Source: CAVOGJ01 sp963695405
GTDB taxonomy: Bacteria > Planctomycetota > Planctomycetia > Pirellulales > Pirellulaceae
Length of the DNA stretch: 64,000 bases
Direction of reading: 5' to 3'
NCBI GenBank assembly: GCA_963695405.1
Contig: CAVOGJ010000003.1
Coordinates: 744,001-808,000 of the forward strand
Each line of letters opens with the position of its first letter. Position 1 is the first letter of the stretch. The notes beneath the pieces are model-generated. The model ran no database searches, was not told the DNA's origin, and saw only the letters and a program-made list of their open reading frames with translations. The translations under genes were made by a program, and so were the position numbers. Of this stretch, positions 39,287 through 48,648 are shown one piece after another.

Positions 39287-40026
39287 ATGAGCAACGTGAG
39301 AAACGAAAAAGCCGCTAAGATCTGGATCGTTGTCCTGACCGTGCTGACGGTGGGCCTGGTGGTCGTCTTCTTCCGCAAGCCGCCCGATTCGCGATCGAAC
39401 TCCGCCCCGCCAGGTGAAGGCCAGGAGCCCCTCATGCTGCGACATGCGGCACCGGCGGCGGCGGGAAGCCACTTGGAATCAGCCGCCTTTCCATTGTCAG
39501 ACGCACTGCCACCAGGACGCGAGCGACTGGATCCCCTCTTACCCACCGAGTTGTCCGCGGGGCAACCGGTGGCCCGACGCTCCTGGGAGTCGGCGCGTGA
39601 TCTACGACTTTTCCCCTCCGCGACGACGCTTCCGGATCGAAACGAAAAGCAACGGGACGTCAGTTATCATCGGATCGTGGATGGTGACTCGTTGGCTGGC
39701 CTGGCGGAACAATACCTGGGCGACCCGGCACGGGCGGAGGAGATCTTCGCTGCCAACCGTGAAGTGTTGCCAAGCCGGGAAGTCTTGCCACTGGGCGCCC
39801 GACTAGTGATTCCGTGCGCTCGGCGTTGGTCACGCAAGCACCGTCGCGGCTCGGCGAGGATCGCCTCGGACCGGATGCCGCCACTTCGCCCACGTCCATT
39901 CCCGACTCGGCACCCGCTTGGAGCTTCGAATCGATTCCAGAATCGATGCCAACCCAAGCTGAGAGCACCGAGGCGAATTTGAAAGATCCGCCGGGCGTGC
40001 ACTGGACACCGGTGCCCAAGCCATAG
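39287..40026 (+). CDS. LysM-domain membrane-anchored protein, probable frameshift near the end
   Basis: The protein starts at ATG 39287 (MSNVRNEKAAKI) with one membrane helix (IWIVVLTVLTVGLVVVFF). A Pro/Ser-rich periplasmic linker follows, then a LysM domain (YHRIVDGDSLAGLAEQYLG ... GARLVIP, about residues 130-177) that would bind peptidoglycan-type glycans. In the starting frame the tail after VIP turns Arg-rich and ends at 39982. In the neighbouring frame from 39814 the tail is of normal composition (TQAPSRLGEDRLGPDAA ... DPPGVHWTPVPKP, ending 40026). A missing G near 39814 would connect it. The frameshift is probable but not certain; the domain call is sound. Confidence 0.72.
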
Positions 40027-40064
40027 TCGCTGGCCTCGAGCTGGGATCGCGCCGCGGCTGGCGA

Positions 40065-41054
40065 TCAAGGGATCGGCGAGCGGCGAGCCTTCCAGGGGAA
40101 ATCCTCGGCCATAAGACCCCGCACGCGACGATCGATAAACAACTTAATCCCCTTCGCAGTGGGCAGTTGTTGGTCGGTCAACAAGTCCGTTCCCTGCAAA
40201 CTCGTATCGAGACCTTCGACATAAAGAGACTGCTTTTCGATCCGTTCCTCGGGCGAGTCGAACTCGGTTTGCCTGACCTTTTCCAGCGGTCCCTCAATGC
40301 GCCGTACCGCGGACATGACCTTCATATCGTTGGCTCCATAAAGCAGCAGCAGCGAGATGTGGTCGCGAAGATTTGCTTGATCGAATGGCGGGAGGCTATT
40401 AATACCCTTGAAGCTCACGATCGGTGTGAGCACAACCACCGCCTTGACATCCTGTCCCTGCTTGAAACCAGGCAACTGGGGCCACGACCAGTCTCGTGCC
40501 GTCCAGTGAAGTGCTAACACCCCGCCGACCTTGGCGCCAATCACGACCAGTGCGTCGATGTTCAATTTCTCCTCGTTGTGCCGGTCGATAAGATACCGTT
40601 TCACCGACTCCAGATCGAATCGCAGGATCCGCAGATAATCCTCGCGTCGCATCCGTTCCACAACGATCTCTCGAGGCTTCCCCCCTTCGACGGTGGCGAA
40701 TCGCGTGCTGCGGCCGTGACCGCGAAGATCGGGCACGATGACGGAATTTCCCCCGCCGGCGCTCGACTGCAGATATAGAGCCAACCGCTCAAAATCTCCC
40801 ATGCTGCCTTTCACGTCATGCAACATGACGATCGGAATCGTCTCCTTCGAATCAGGCCCCGGAAAATATCGGCACGCCAAACGTAGGCCATCGTTGGTAA
40901 GCAATTCCTCGTCGACCGGTGCCGCCGGCGCCTTCTCCTTCGCCTGTTTCTTCGTCTGCGGTGGCTGCCCTTGGCTCCCGCACGTCAGACACGTCGAGAA
41001 GACCGCAAGCGCCAACAGACCGTGCAAGCGAAGGGACGAGAATGTGAACAACAT
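40065..41054 (-). CDS. Secreted alpha/beta-hydrolase-like protein without the Ser nucleophile
   Basis: Exported protein of about 329 aa. The N-terminus (LFTFSSLRLHGLLALAVFSTCLTC) is a signal sequence, perhaps a lipoprotein signal. The body has the alpha/beta hydrolase order: IVMLHDVKGS (oxyanion strand, HG replaced by HD), VIVPDLRGHGRS, and the nucleophile-elbow position VIGAKVGGVLAL, where the expected G-x-S-x-G has Lys in place of Ser. Later LLLYGANDMKV fits the acid strand. Loss of the nucleophile suggests a non-catalytic or altered role. ATG 41054 is used because the upstream TTG at 41072 is weaker. It converges with the LysM gene. Confidence 0.78.
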   Translation of the reverse strand: MLFTFSSLRLHGLLALAVFSTCLTCGSQGQPPQTKKQAKEKAPAAPVDEELLTNDGLRLACRYFPGPDSKETIPIVMLHDVKGSMGDFERLALYLQSSAGGGNSVIVPDLRGHGRSTRFATVEGGKPREIVVERMRREDYLRILRFDLESVKRYLIDRHNEEKLNIDALVVIGAKVGGVLALHWTARDWSWPQLPGFKQGQDVKAVVVLTPIVSFKGINSLPPFDQANLRDHISLLLLYGANDMKVMSAVRRIEGPLEKVRQTEFDSPEERIEKQSLYVEGLDTSLQGTDLLTDQQLPTAKGIKLFIDRRVRGLMAEDFPWKARRSPIP

Positions 41055-41345
41055 GCGAAGGTTCCGTGACAAGAGGGAGTGTCCAACCCTGAACTCGCGA
41101 TCGATGCAACAACCAGCGGCAGAACGAGCGGACGCGCCAATCTTTCCACCCGAGCGTGATTCCCCTTAACCTTTCACGCCGCCAAACCGCTATTTCATGG
41201 TAAGTGCTCTGTCCGCGCCGGTCAACGAACGTCGACGACGTGGGCGGAGTATGGATCTGAAGCCATGAGCAGAAACTTGCACGTTTCGATGGCCTCGAAG
41301 ACAATAAAGGACGCGGACGTTGCAGCTCGTGGCGTTGTGGACCTC

Positions 41346-43347
41346 ATGTTTCGGAAAAGTCTTAGGCCGATGATTTCTCGCTTGCGCATCTGGTGGCAGC
41401 TTTGGACAGGCGAGTACGATACGCCTTTCGACGAAGACCTGCCGGCGTGGGGTTGGAGCATCGCCGTTCATCTCTTGTTACTGGCCGCGATTGGCATGCT
41501 GACGCTGCCGGCACCGCCGGTCACCCGCGCCTTGACCCTCATGTCACCGGTCGCGGACGAGCTCGATCGAATCGAAACGAGCGAATTTGAGTTCAGCGAG
41601 CTGGCCGCCCTGGAAGTCGGCGCCGAGAGCGTTAGCGGCGAAGAAGCGGCGTTGTCGCAGGCTCCCGTCGTGTCCGACGTGGCGGAAGTCTCGTTTCCAG
41701 ACACGTCGTCATTCCGACCTCAACCGATCCAGTTGCGCGATCCGTTGCTGCCGATCACGGGACTCTCATACAACCAGAACTTGACGACCATGGGAACCGT
41801 GGGAGTCGGTACGACGGGTGCGGCCGGGGCGGTCGATCAGCTAACCGCTGAAATCCTTATGTCTCTCGAGGAACGACCGACGCTCGTCGTTTGGTTATTT
41901 GACAAATCGGCGAGCCTCATCCGTCAACGGGCTCAGATCCAGGAGCGGATCGGCCGCATTTATGATGAGCTGGGTCAGGTTGCGAGCTCGCAGAAGACAC
42001 GCGCCTCGAGCGACCCGCTCGTCGCATCCATCATCGCCTTTGGTCAGGACGTCGAATTGCTGACTGAGCGGCCAACCGCCGACGTCCAGCAGCTGAAGGA
42101 GCAATTGCAGGAAATCAGCCGGGATGACTCGGGGCGAGAAAACGTGTTTCAAGCGATCTATCTGGCAACAGAGCAGTTTCGTCGCCTGCGTACGACCAAG
42201 ACGCGTAACGTCATGCTGATCGTGTTCACGGACGAAGCTGGCGATGACGACGAACAGCACCTGGAACGCTGCGTCACCAATTGTCGACACTATGAAATAC
42301 CTGTCTACGTGGTCGGTGTTCCCGCCCCGTTCGGACGCCGCCTGGCCGAGATCAAATGGGTCGATCCCGACCCGGCTTATGATCAGTCACCACAGCGAGG
42401 ACTTGTCGACCAGGGGCCCGAATCGCTGATCGCCGAACGCATCCAGCTGCGTTTTCCTGGCAGAGGAGATGCCGATCCTGTCATCGACTCGGGATTCGGT
42501 CCATTCGCTCTTACACGATTATGTTATGAGAGTGGAGGCATTTACTTCTCCGTGCATGCAAATCGCCAACTGGGGTCTGACGTAAGGGACTGGCAGACCG
42601 AAAACTACGCCTCGTATTTACGGCGATTTTTCGATGCGAATGTAATGCGGCGTTACCGACCCGATTATGTCTCGCGGGACGAATACTTACACTCGGTCCA
42701 GCAGAGTGCGACGCGCACCGCACTCGTCAAGGCGGCCTCGGTCGATTGGGGAAATGGAATTGAGTTGCCCCGCCGCCGTTTCATCAAACGGGACGAAGCC
42801 AGCCTGGCTCGACAGCTCACCGAAGCGGCAAAAAGCCGCCGCGATCCTCGAACCGCGGCTAAACCAATTGCAGCAAATGTTGCAATCCGGCGAGGCCGAA
42901 CGGTCGCGGGAAACAAAGCCTCGCTGGCAAGCCGGTTTCGATCTGGCCATGGGCCGTGCCTTGGCTGCAAAAGTGCGGGCAGAGGCTTTCAATGCCTTGT
43001 TAGCACAAGCCAAACGGGGGCTCGCGTTCCAGAATGAAAAGAACAACACCTGGATCGTACAGCCTACCAACGATATCGAGCTTGGCAGCCAAATTGAAAA
43101 GAACGCTGACAAGGCACGCAGCTATCTGCGGCGCGTGGTGGCCGACCACCCGGAGACGCCTTGGGCTTATCTCGCTGAACTCGAGTTGCAACAACCCATC
43201 GGTTGGCGGTGGGCCGAGTCCCATACGGACCTCTCTCCGCCGACGACGAATGCTGGCGAGAACAACAACGTCAATCGCCCGCCGCGCGATGACCAGCGAC
43301 AGATGCTGGCTCCCCCGAAACCTCGCCGGCCTCTGCCCAAGCTCTAG
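41346..43347 (+). CDS. Membrane-anchored VWA-domain protein, frameshifted
   Basis: A membrane segment (GWSIAVHLLLLAAIGMLTL) near the N-terminus is followed by an acidic linker and a von Willebrand factor A-like domain with the metal-site motif WLFDKSASL (D-x-S-x-S) and LIVFTDEAGDDDE. The first frame ends at 43037, but from about 42830 its content degrades. The adjacent frame carries the natural continuation (AAAILEPRLNQLQQMLQSG, WQAGFDLAMGRALAAK, VVADHPETPWAYLAELEL) to 43347. An extra A in the run at 42830-42834 explains the break. The start is uncertain: ATGs at 41265, 41346 and 41370 are in frame. The family is common in planctomycetes; its function is unknown. Confidence 0.8.
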
Positions 43348-43383
43348 GTTGCGGGCCTCTGGCCGGATCGCAGGTGACTGCGA

Positions 43384-44034
43384 TCAATTTCCGATGAAGG
43401 TGGGATCGCGCCCGTAGTCTTCCTTGACGTCATAGGAATAAAAGTGACGGGCGACCTGCGAAGCGATAATTTCCAGAAAGCGCGAGCGAAATGCATCTTC
43501 CGTCGTATCTGCCGAGTGCTGACCACCGTTAATCGGATAGGAGAGCTCAGTTGAGTCGATTTGGTAAACGACCTCGCCGGCCGTGATATCGTAGACAGTC
43601 AGCCCCACGGTGGCACGGCCTTTGTAGAGAGTCGCGCCTTCGTGCAGCGAGAATTCACCCAGATCGACCACGATCAAGAAATCAGTCTGAATGCCCTCTC
43701 CCAATTCACGGTAGTCGATCTCGTTCCATTGATGTTCGTCAATCCAGAGCTCGATCGCCTGCTGATCAATGATTTTTATCTCGGGAATACGATCGCGAAG
43801 TTTACCTTCAATGCGATCGGCAATCTCAATCGCGGCCGTACTGTTACCATAGGAAGCGGAGCTGGTCATGCAGACAACCGCCACGTGGCGACCCGCCAAC
43901 TGATCGAATCGCACGGGGACCATGTCGCCCCACCCGGCATGGATCAAGTTGGCCACAAGACCAACGCAGCCGGTGCATGACAAAGCCGCCCAGGCGGCGA
44001 GGAGAATCAGGAAACGTCGACGAAGCCGTGGCAT
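43384..44034 (-). CDS. Hypothetical lipoprotein, 216 aa
   Basis: Exported lipoprotein with a basic start (MPRLRRRFLILLAAWAAL), a lipobox around LSCTGC and a soluble domain. Segments HVAVVCMTSSASYG, IADRIEGKLRD, TDFLIVVDLGEFSLHEG and GLTVYDITAGEVVYQ suggest an alpha/beta fold reminiscent of the envelope lipoproteins that report on small-molecule or assembly functions, but I cannot name a family. The gene converges with the VWA-protein gene. Confidence 0.72.
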   Translation of the reverse strand: MPRLRRRFLILLAAWAALSCTGCVGLVANLIHAGWGDMVPVRFDQLAGRHVAVVCMTSSASYGNSTAAIEIADRIEGKLRDRIPEIKIIDQQAIELWIDEHQWNEIDYRELGEGIQTDFLIVVDLGEFSLHEGATLYKGRATVGLTVYDITAGEVVYQIDSTELSYPINGGQHSADTTEDAFRSRFLEIIASQVARHFYSYDVKEDYGRDPTFIGN

Positions 44035-44175
44035 GGTTCGTTCCTTGAAGAGATGACCAATCCGAGGCGGGGACGATACAGCCAGGCCGCCGAACCGACA
44101 AGGTCGATCATGCTGGCGTTGCTAGCGCCAAGTCCGAGGGCCGAGGGCCCGTGGCGCAAATGAGAGGCAGAGGGT

Positions 44176-44997
44176 TCAGTCCACTTTCCCGTCGCTCGCT
44201 TCCAGGTCCAAGGCTTCCTGTTCGGTGATGACCACCCGGCGAATATGGGTCGCACGCCCACTTTCGGGATCGCAATCAACGATCGTGCCGACCAGCCGCA
44301 CGTCGCCAGTCGCGACATCGAAGGGGATCGGAAAGAAATTGATCGTCGCCGAGGTGACGGGCGCGATCTTTCTCCCCAGAATACTCTCGTAAGGTCCCGT
44401 CATGCCGATATCACACTGAAACGCGGTTCCGCCGGGCAAAATCTGCTCATCCGCCGTTGGCACGTGCGTATGCGTCCCCAGGACCGCGGTCACTCGACCA
44501 TCCAGGTAACGTCCCATGACTTGTTTGTCGCTCGTCGCCTCGGCATGGAAATCGACAAATATCAGTTTCACGTCGGCCGGCAGTTCGCACAGGACACGAT
44601 CGATCGCATGCCAAGGACAATCGACTGGCTTGAGAAAGACCCGACCGATCAAGCTCACGACGGCGACCGGCGTTCCGGCGGTCGTTACTAGCCGCGTCCA
44701 TCCGCGACCAGGTGCAGCAGGGGGATAGTTGGCCGGCTTCAGGATGCGGGACTCCGTTGTCAACGTGGTCGCGATCGCTTTGCGACGATAAATGTGATCG
44801 CCGAGGGTCACGCAATCGACGTGGGCGTTGCGCAGTTCTCGATAGTTCTCAGGTGTGATGCCACTACCGCTGGCCGCATTCTCTCCGTTGGCGATGACAA
44901 ACTCGATCCCCTCGCGTTGGCGGAAAGCGGGCAGCGCTTGACGCACGATGCGACGTCCAGGCTTGCCAACAATATCGCCAATATGAAACACCCGCAT
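44176..44997 (-). CDS. ymdB: YmdB-family metallophosphoesterase
   Basis: Cytoplasmic metal-dependent phosphodiesterase of about 273 aa (TIGR00282/YmdB family). In Bacillus YmdB hydrolyses cyclic nucleotides and affects RNase Y-dependent processes. Family motifs in order are VFHIGDIVGKPGR, IANGENAASGSGIT, LGDHIYRRK (the usual Asn in G-N-H is Asp here), FVDFHAEATSDK and LGTHTHVPTAD, which supply the two-metal site. ATG 44997 begins right at the conserved MRVFHIGD, so the longer frame to 45048 was not used. It follows rny, 138 bp away and in the same direction, the conserved pairing seen in many bacteria. Confidence 0.92.
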   Translation of the reverse strand: MRVFHIGDIVGKPGRRIVRQALPAFRQREGIEFVIANGENAASGSGITPENYRELRNAHVDCVTLGDHIYRRKAIATTLTTESRILKPANYPPAAPGRGWTRLVTTAGTPVAVVSLIGRVFLKPVDCPWHAIDRVLCELPADVKLIFVDFHAEATSDKQVMGRYLDGRVTAVLGTHTHVPTADEQILPGGTAFQCDIGMTGPYESILGRKIAPVTSATINFFPIPFDVATGDVRLVGTIVDCDPESGRATHIRRVVITEQEALDLEASDGKVD

Positions 44998-45135
44998 ACA
45001 ATCCTCGACGTAACCGACTTCGCGTACTTCGGGGGATTTGAAGGTCATCCCTCGGCGACATTTCCTGTGGGCCCGATGGTAGCCAGCCGAGCTTCCTACT
45101 TGCGGCCCAGCTGCAAGACATGCGGGCAGACCTCC

Positions 45136-46690
45136 TTAACGGGCGAGTTCCGTGAAGCGGGATTCGCGGACCAGCGTTACCTTGATTTCACCCGGATACG
45201 TCAATCGCTGCTCGAAGGCCTTGGCAATATCTCGGCAGATCTTGGCGGCGGTGGCATCGTCGGTTTCGCGAGCGTTGGCAATCACGCGAATTTCGCGCCC
45301 CGCCTGAATGGCGTACGCTTGCGCGACGCCCGGAAATTCGCCGGCAATCGTCTCGAGTTCCTCCATCCGTTTGATGTAACGCTCCAGAGTCTCGCGGCGG
45401 GCGCCGGGGCGTGACGCGCTGCAGGCATCGGCAGTCGCCACCACCATGGTGTAGGGATATTCGGTGACAATTTCATCGTGGTGCCCGAAAGCGGCATGCA
45501 CGACCTCGGCGCATTCGCCATGCCGCTTGAGAATATCGGCACCGATTTTTGGATGCCCCCCTTCCAGGTCATGGTCGGCCGCTTTGCCAATATCGTGCAA
45601 CAGACCGCAACGTCGGGCGAGCGTACCGTCCAGCCCGATCATTTCGGCGATCATGCCCGAGAGAAAGGCAACCTCGATCGAATGACGGAGTACGTTTTGA
45701 CTGTAACTGGTGCGGAAGTGAAGTCGTCCCAACAAATCGACAATGCGGACTGGCAGTCCCTGAATGTCAACTTCCTGACAAGCCAGCTCGCCCTGTTTAT
45801 GGACGAACTCCTCGACCTCGGCGTTGGTTTCCTGGACCACCTCTTCGATGCGCGACGGGTGAATTCGTCCATCCGCGATCAGTTTCGCGAGTGCAATTCG
45901 AGCCACCTCGCGGCGGACGGGATCAAAACCACTCACCACAACGACACCAGGGGTATCGTCAATGATGACGTCCACGCCCGTTTCCTTCTCGAACGAGCGG
46001 ATATTTCGTCCCTCACGGCCAATAATGCGGCCCTTCATCTCGTCATTTGGTATTCCGATCGTGCTCGTTGTCGATTCGGCCGTGTGTGCGGCTGCATATC
46101 GCTGCAGCGACGTAAGCAGAATTTCCCGACCTTGCTCTTTGCATTTTTCCTCCACCCGTTTGAGGTGTTTGAGAACCAACGCACCCGCTTCCTGGTTCAG
46201 CTCTTGCTGCAGCATATCAAGCAACTTCTTGGTGGCCTCTTCCCGGCTGAGCCCGGTCACTTCGTGCAGCGTTTGTCGCTGCATATCGAGCAACTTCGAT
46301 AATTCAAGGTCTCGACGCTCGGTTTCGGCCAGTTTCTCGGCTCAGCCGTCGCTGCGTTCCCTCCACCGCTCGCTCCTGCTTGGAAAGGCTCTCCGATTTC
46401 TGATCGAGAAGATCCTGCCGTTTATCGAGCAGCCGCTCGCGCTCGCGCAATTCCTCGCGGGTTCGATTCATTTCGGCCTCGATCTCAGACTTCTGCTGGA
46501 TCGTGGCCTCCTTGATTTCCAGCTCCGCCTCCTTGCGGCGGTTGGCAATGTCGAGCTCAGCCTGCTTCACGATGGCCCGCGCCTCGGACTCGGCCTCCTT
46601 TCGCCGCAGGCGATCGATGAACTTGACCGCCACGGCGCCGAGAATAGCAGCGATCGGAATCAGAATAATATAGATGATATTTTCTGGCAC
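45136..46690 (-). CDS. rny: Ribonuclease Y, frameshifted
   Basis: Membrane-anchored endoribonuclease that starts mRNA decay. The N-terminal frame (ATG 46690) has a membrane helix (IIYIILIPIAAILGAVAV) and a long charged coiled coil. The second frame, open from 46293, has the KH domain (GRIIGREGRNIRSFEKETG) and the HD domain (CGLLHDIGKAADHDLEGGH, GHHDE), ending in the usual C-terminal alpha/beta part. The two frames meet at about 46336-46345. Dropping one C from AGCCGAG joins them as RRLS-EKLAETERRDLELSKLLDMQ, giving the normal length of about 517 aa. Sequence error or frameshift mutation are the options. ymdB follows. Confidence 0.93.
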
Positions 46691-47398
46691 TTCGGCTCTC
46701 CGAATCTCTTCAAGCGGAACACCGAAAGCGCACGGTAAGCCGAACGGCGGCAGGATACCTGCCGCAAGAAAGACAAGACGTTCGCGGTACTAGACCACGG
46801 GTACGACGGGCCAACGACTGAAACCATGGCCACCCCGCGAGCCGTAACGGCTCGGCGGCGTCGCCGTTCCCCATCCTCGCCGCCGAGCATCGGGATGGAA
46901 CGCCGACCCCGACACTACCATGGCACTCGCAGATGGCCCGTCGGCCGGAGATATCATGGCATGGCCGGCGAGGAGTCGTACAACCACCGCGGCGCAGTCT
47001 GGCAGCCCGAGGCAAAACACATTCAGTGCTTCATCCAGGGTGGCTGAACCCATTTGTTCGCTTCGTCTCGCCGGACAAGCTCGACCGAACCGCAGCGACG
47101 ACCTGCCCCGGATAGGACGGGCAACCATCGACCTGACGGTCAGTTGAAACCATGCGCGTAAAAGAGACCACACGAACCAGAGAGGCGCGTCAAAGCGACG
47201 CGAGGCTTCATGGACCGTTTTACCGATACGTAACATCGTCTTGTTCAATCTTGGTTCGAACGGCATCGCGGCGCCGCGGAATCCCGGCGGGACGCTTGTC
47301 ATTCTGTCGTTTCGCGAAACGTAAAACTATGGTTAAAATTACGTTGTCGCCAGCCATATCGTAGCAAAATCGCGTCCTCCCTTGCAACGACCCTGCTG
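46691..47398. other. Long intergenic region between rny and tilS
   Basis: This 700-bp gap between divergent genes has several open frames, none with a recognisable protein pattern or ribosome binding site. Short palindrome-like GC-rich stretches occur around 46840-46895. It may hold promoters of both genes or a decayed gene. Confidence 0.4.
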
Positions 47399-48463
47399 TT
47401 GCCCCCTGAGAACCAACCTCCTCCCGTGGACACCTCACCCTCCGTTAGCCTACTGGATCGATTCCGTGGCGACTGGCCGCCAAGGGCATGGAAGGACCTT
47501 ACCCTCCTGGTGGCCGTTTCGGGGGGCGCGGACAGCGTGGCCCTCTTGCAAATGCTCGCTGCCGTTCGGTCATCTCATCCGGGCACGGGTCGGATAATCG
47601 TCGCTCACTACAACCATCGCTGGCGAGGTGATGAATCGGACCATGACTCCCGATTTGTGGCCCAGCTTGCCAACCAGTTGGGCTGGCCATGTGAACAAGG
47701 CGCCGCAAGCTTTACCAGGTCACACCAATCTGCCGAATCCGCAGAGATCAACATGTCCCCCGCTTCCGAGGACGCGGCCCGCACGAGTCGCTACGCATTC
47801 TTCCGAGAGGCGGCGGAGCGGCGAGGAGCCCGGTATGTGGTAACGGCACATACGGCGGATGATCAAGCGGAGACGATTCTGCACCGTATCCTGCGAGGCA
47901 CCGGTCCTCGCGGTCTGGCTGGCATCCCGCGCGTGCGACCCATCTCGGGCACGATCTCACTGATCCGGCCGCTCTTGGATTATTCTCGACGCGAGCTGCT
48001 CGCTTACCTGAGTGAGATCGGTCAGCCTCATTGCGAGGACCGTTCCAACGACGATCTCCACTACACGCGCAATCGCATACGTCGCGAATTGCTACCCCAT
48101 TTGCGGCAGGCGTATAATCCGGCGGTGGATGACGGTTTGCGACGTTTGGGCCGACTGGCTGCGGCCGCTCAGGAGGTGATTGATGACCAGGCAGCTTGCC
48201 TGTTTGCGGAGACAGTCACGCTAGAACCTGATGCCATACTCATTGACAAGTGCCTGTCAAAACGAGCCTCGCCACACTTGATCCAAGAGACGCTGCAACA
48301 TGCTTGGCGAACCATGGGATGGCCGCAGCAGGCCATGGGGATGACAGAATGGCAACGGCTGGGCGACATGTTGCTCGGCAACACCGCGGCTCGAGGAACA
48401 CTCCCTGGTAATGTCCACGTTGGCTGGGAGGGGAGTCTGTTAAAGTTGCGCGGCGTAGCGTAG
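47399..48463 (+). CDS. tilS: tRNA(Ile)-lysidine synthase
   Basis: ATP-dependent enzyme that converts cytidine 34 of tRNA-Ile(CAU) to lysidine, so that AUA is read as isoleucine. The PP-loop motif VAVSGGADSVALL (about residues 38-50) is followed by HYNHRWRGDESD and a block with TAHTADDQAETILHRILRGTGPRGLAGI, the family core. RNRIRRELLPHL is also conserved. At about 354 aa it has the N-terminal catalytic domain and a reduced C-terminal part. The start is TTG 47399; GTG 47426 is an alternative. It is divergent from rny and tandem with the AsmA-like gene. Confidence 0.93.
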   Translation: MPPENQPPPVDTSPSVSLLDRFRGDWPPRAWKDLTLLVAVSGGADSVALLQMLAAVRSSHPGTGRIIVAHYNHRWRGDESDHDSRFVAQLANQLGWPCEQGAASFTRSHQSAESAEINMSPASEDAARTSRYAFFREAAERRGARYVVTAHTADDQAETILHRILRGTGPRGLAGIPRVRPISGTISLIRPLLDYSRRELLAYLSEIGQPHCEDRSNDDLHYTRNRIRRELLPHLRQAYNPAVDDGLRRLGRLAAAAQEVIDDQAACLFAETVTLEPDAILIDKCLSKRASPHLIQETLQHAWRTMGWPQQAMGMTEWQRLGDMLLGNTAARGTLPGNVHVGWEGSLLKLRGVA

Positions 48464-48648
48464 CACTCTAATTTCCACGCGGCCGAGATTCACCGTCGGC
48501 TGGCCTCGCTGGACGGCCTCCGTGAAGGCAGTTCCGCTCAGCGAGCCCACGCGACTTGACCGTCCGCGCGACCAATCACTACGATCCGCCACGAAATGGG
48601 TGCACGAGTGAATCTGGCTGGAGATTGCCAAACCTCTCCGCAGCGGGA

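Noticed and set aside
45478..46302. A 274-aa plus-strand open frame
   Set aside because: It is the shadow of rny; the KH and HD motifs are on the minus strand.
46790..47302. A 170-aa minus-strand open frame between rny and tilS
   Set aside because: The content is Arg/Pro rich without domain pattern, export signal or ribosome binding site.
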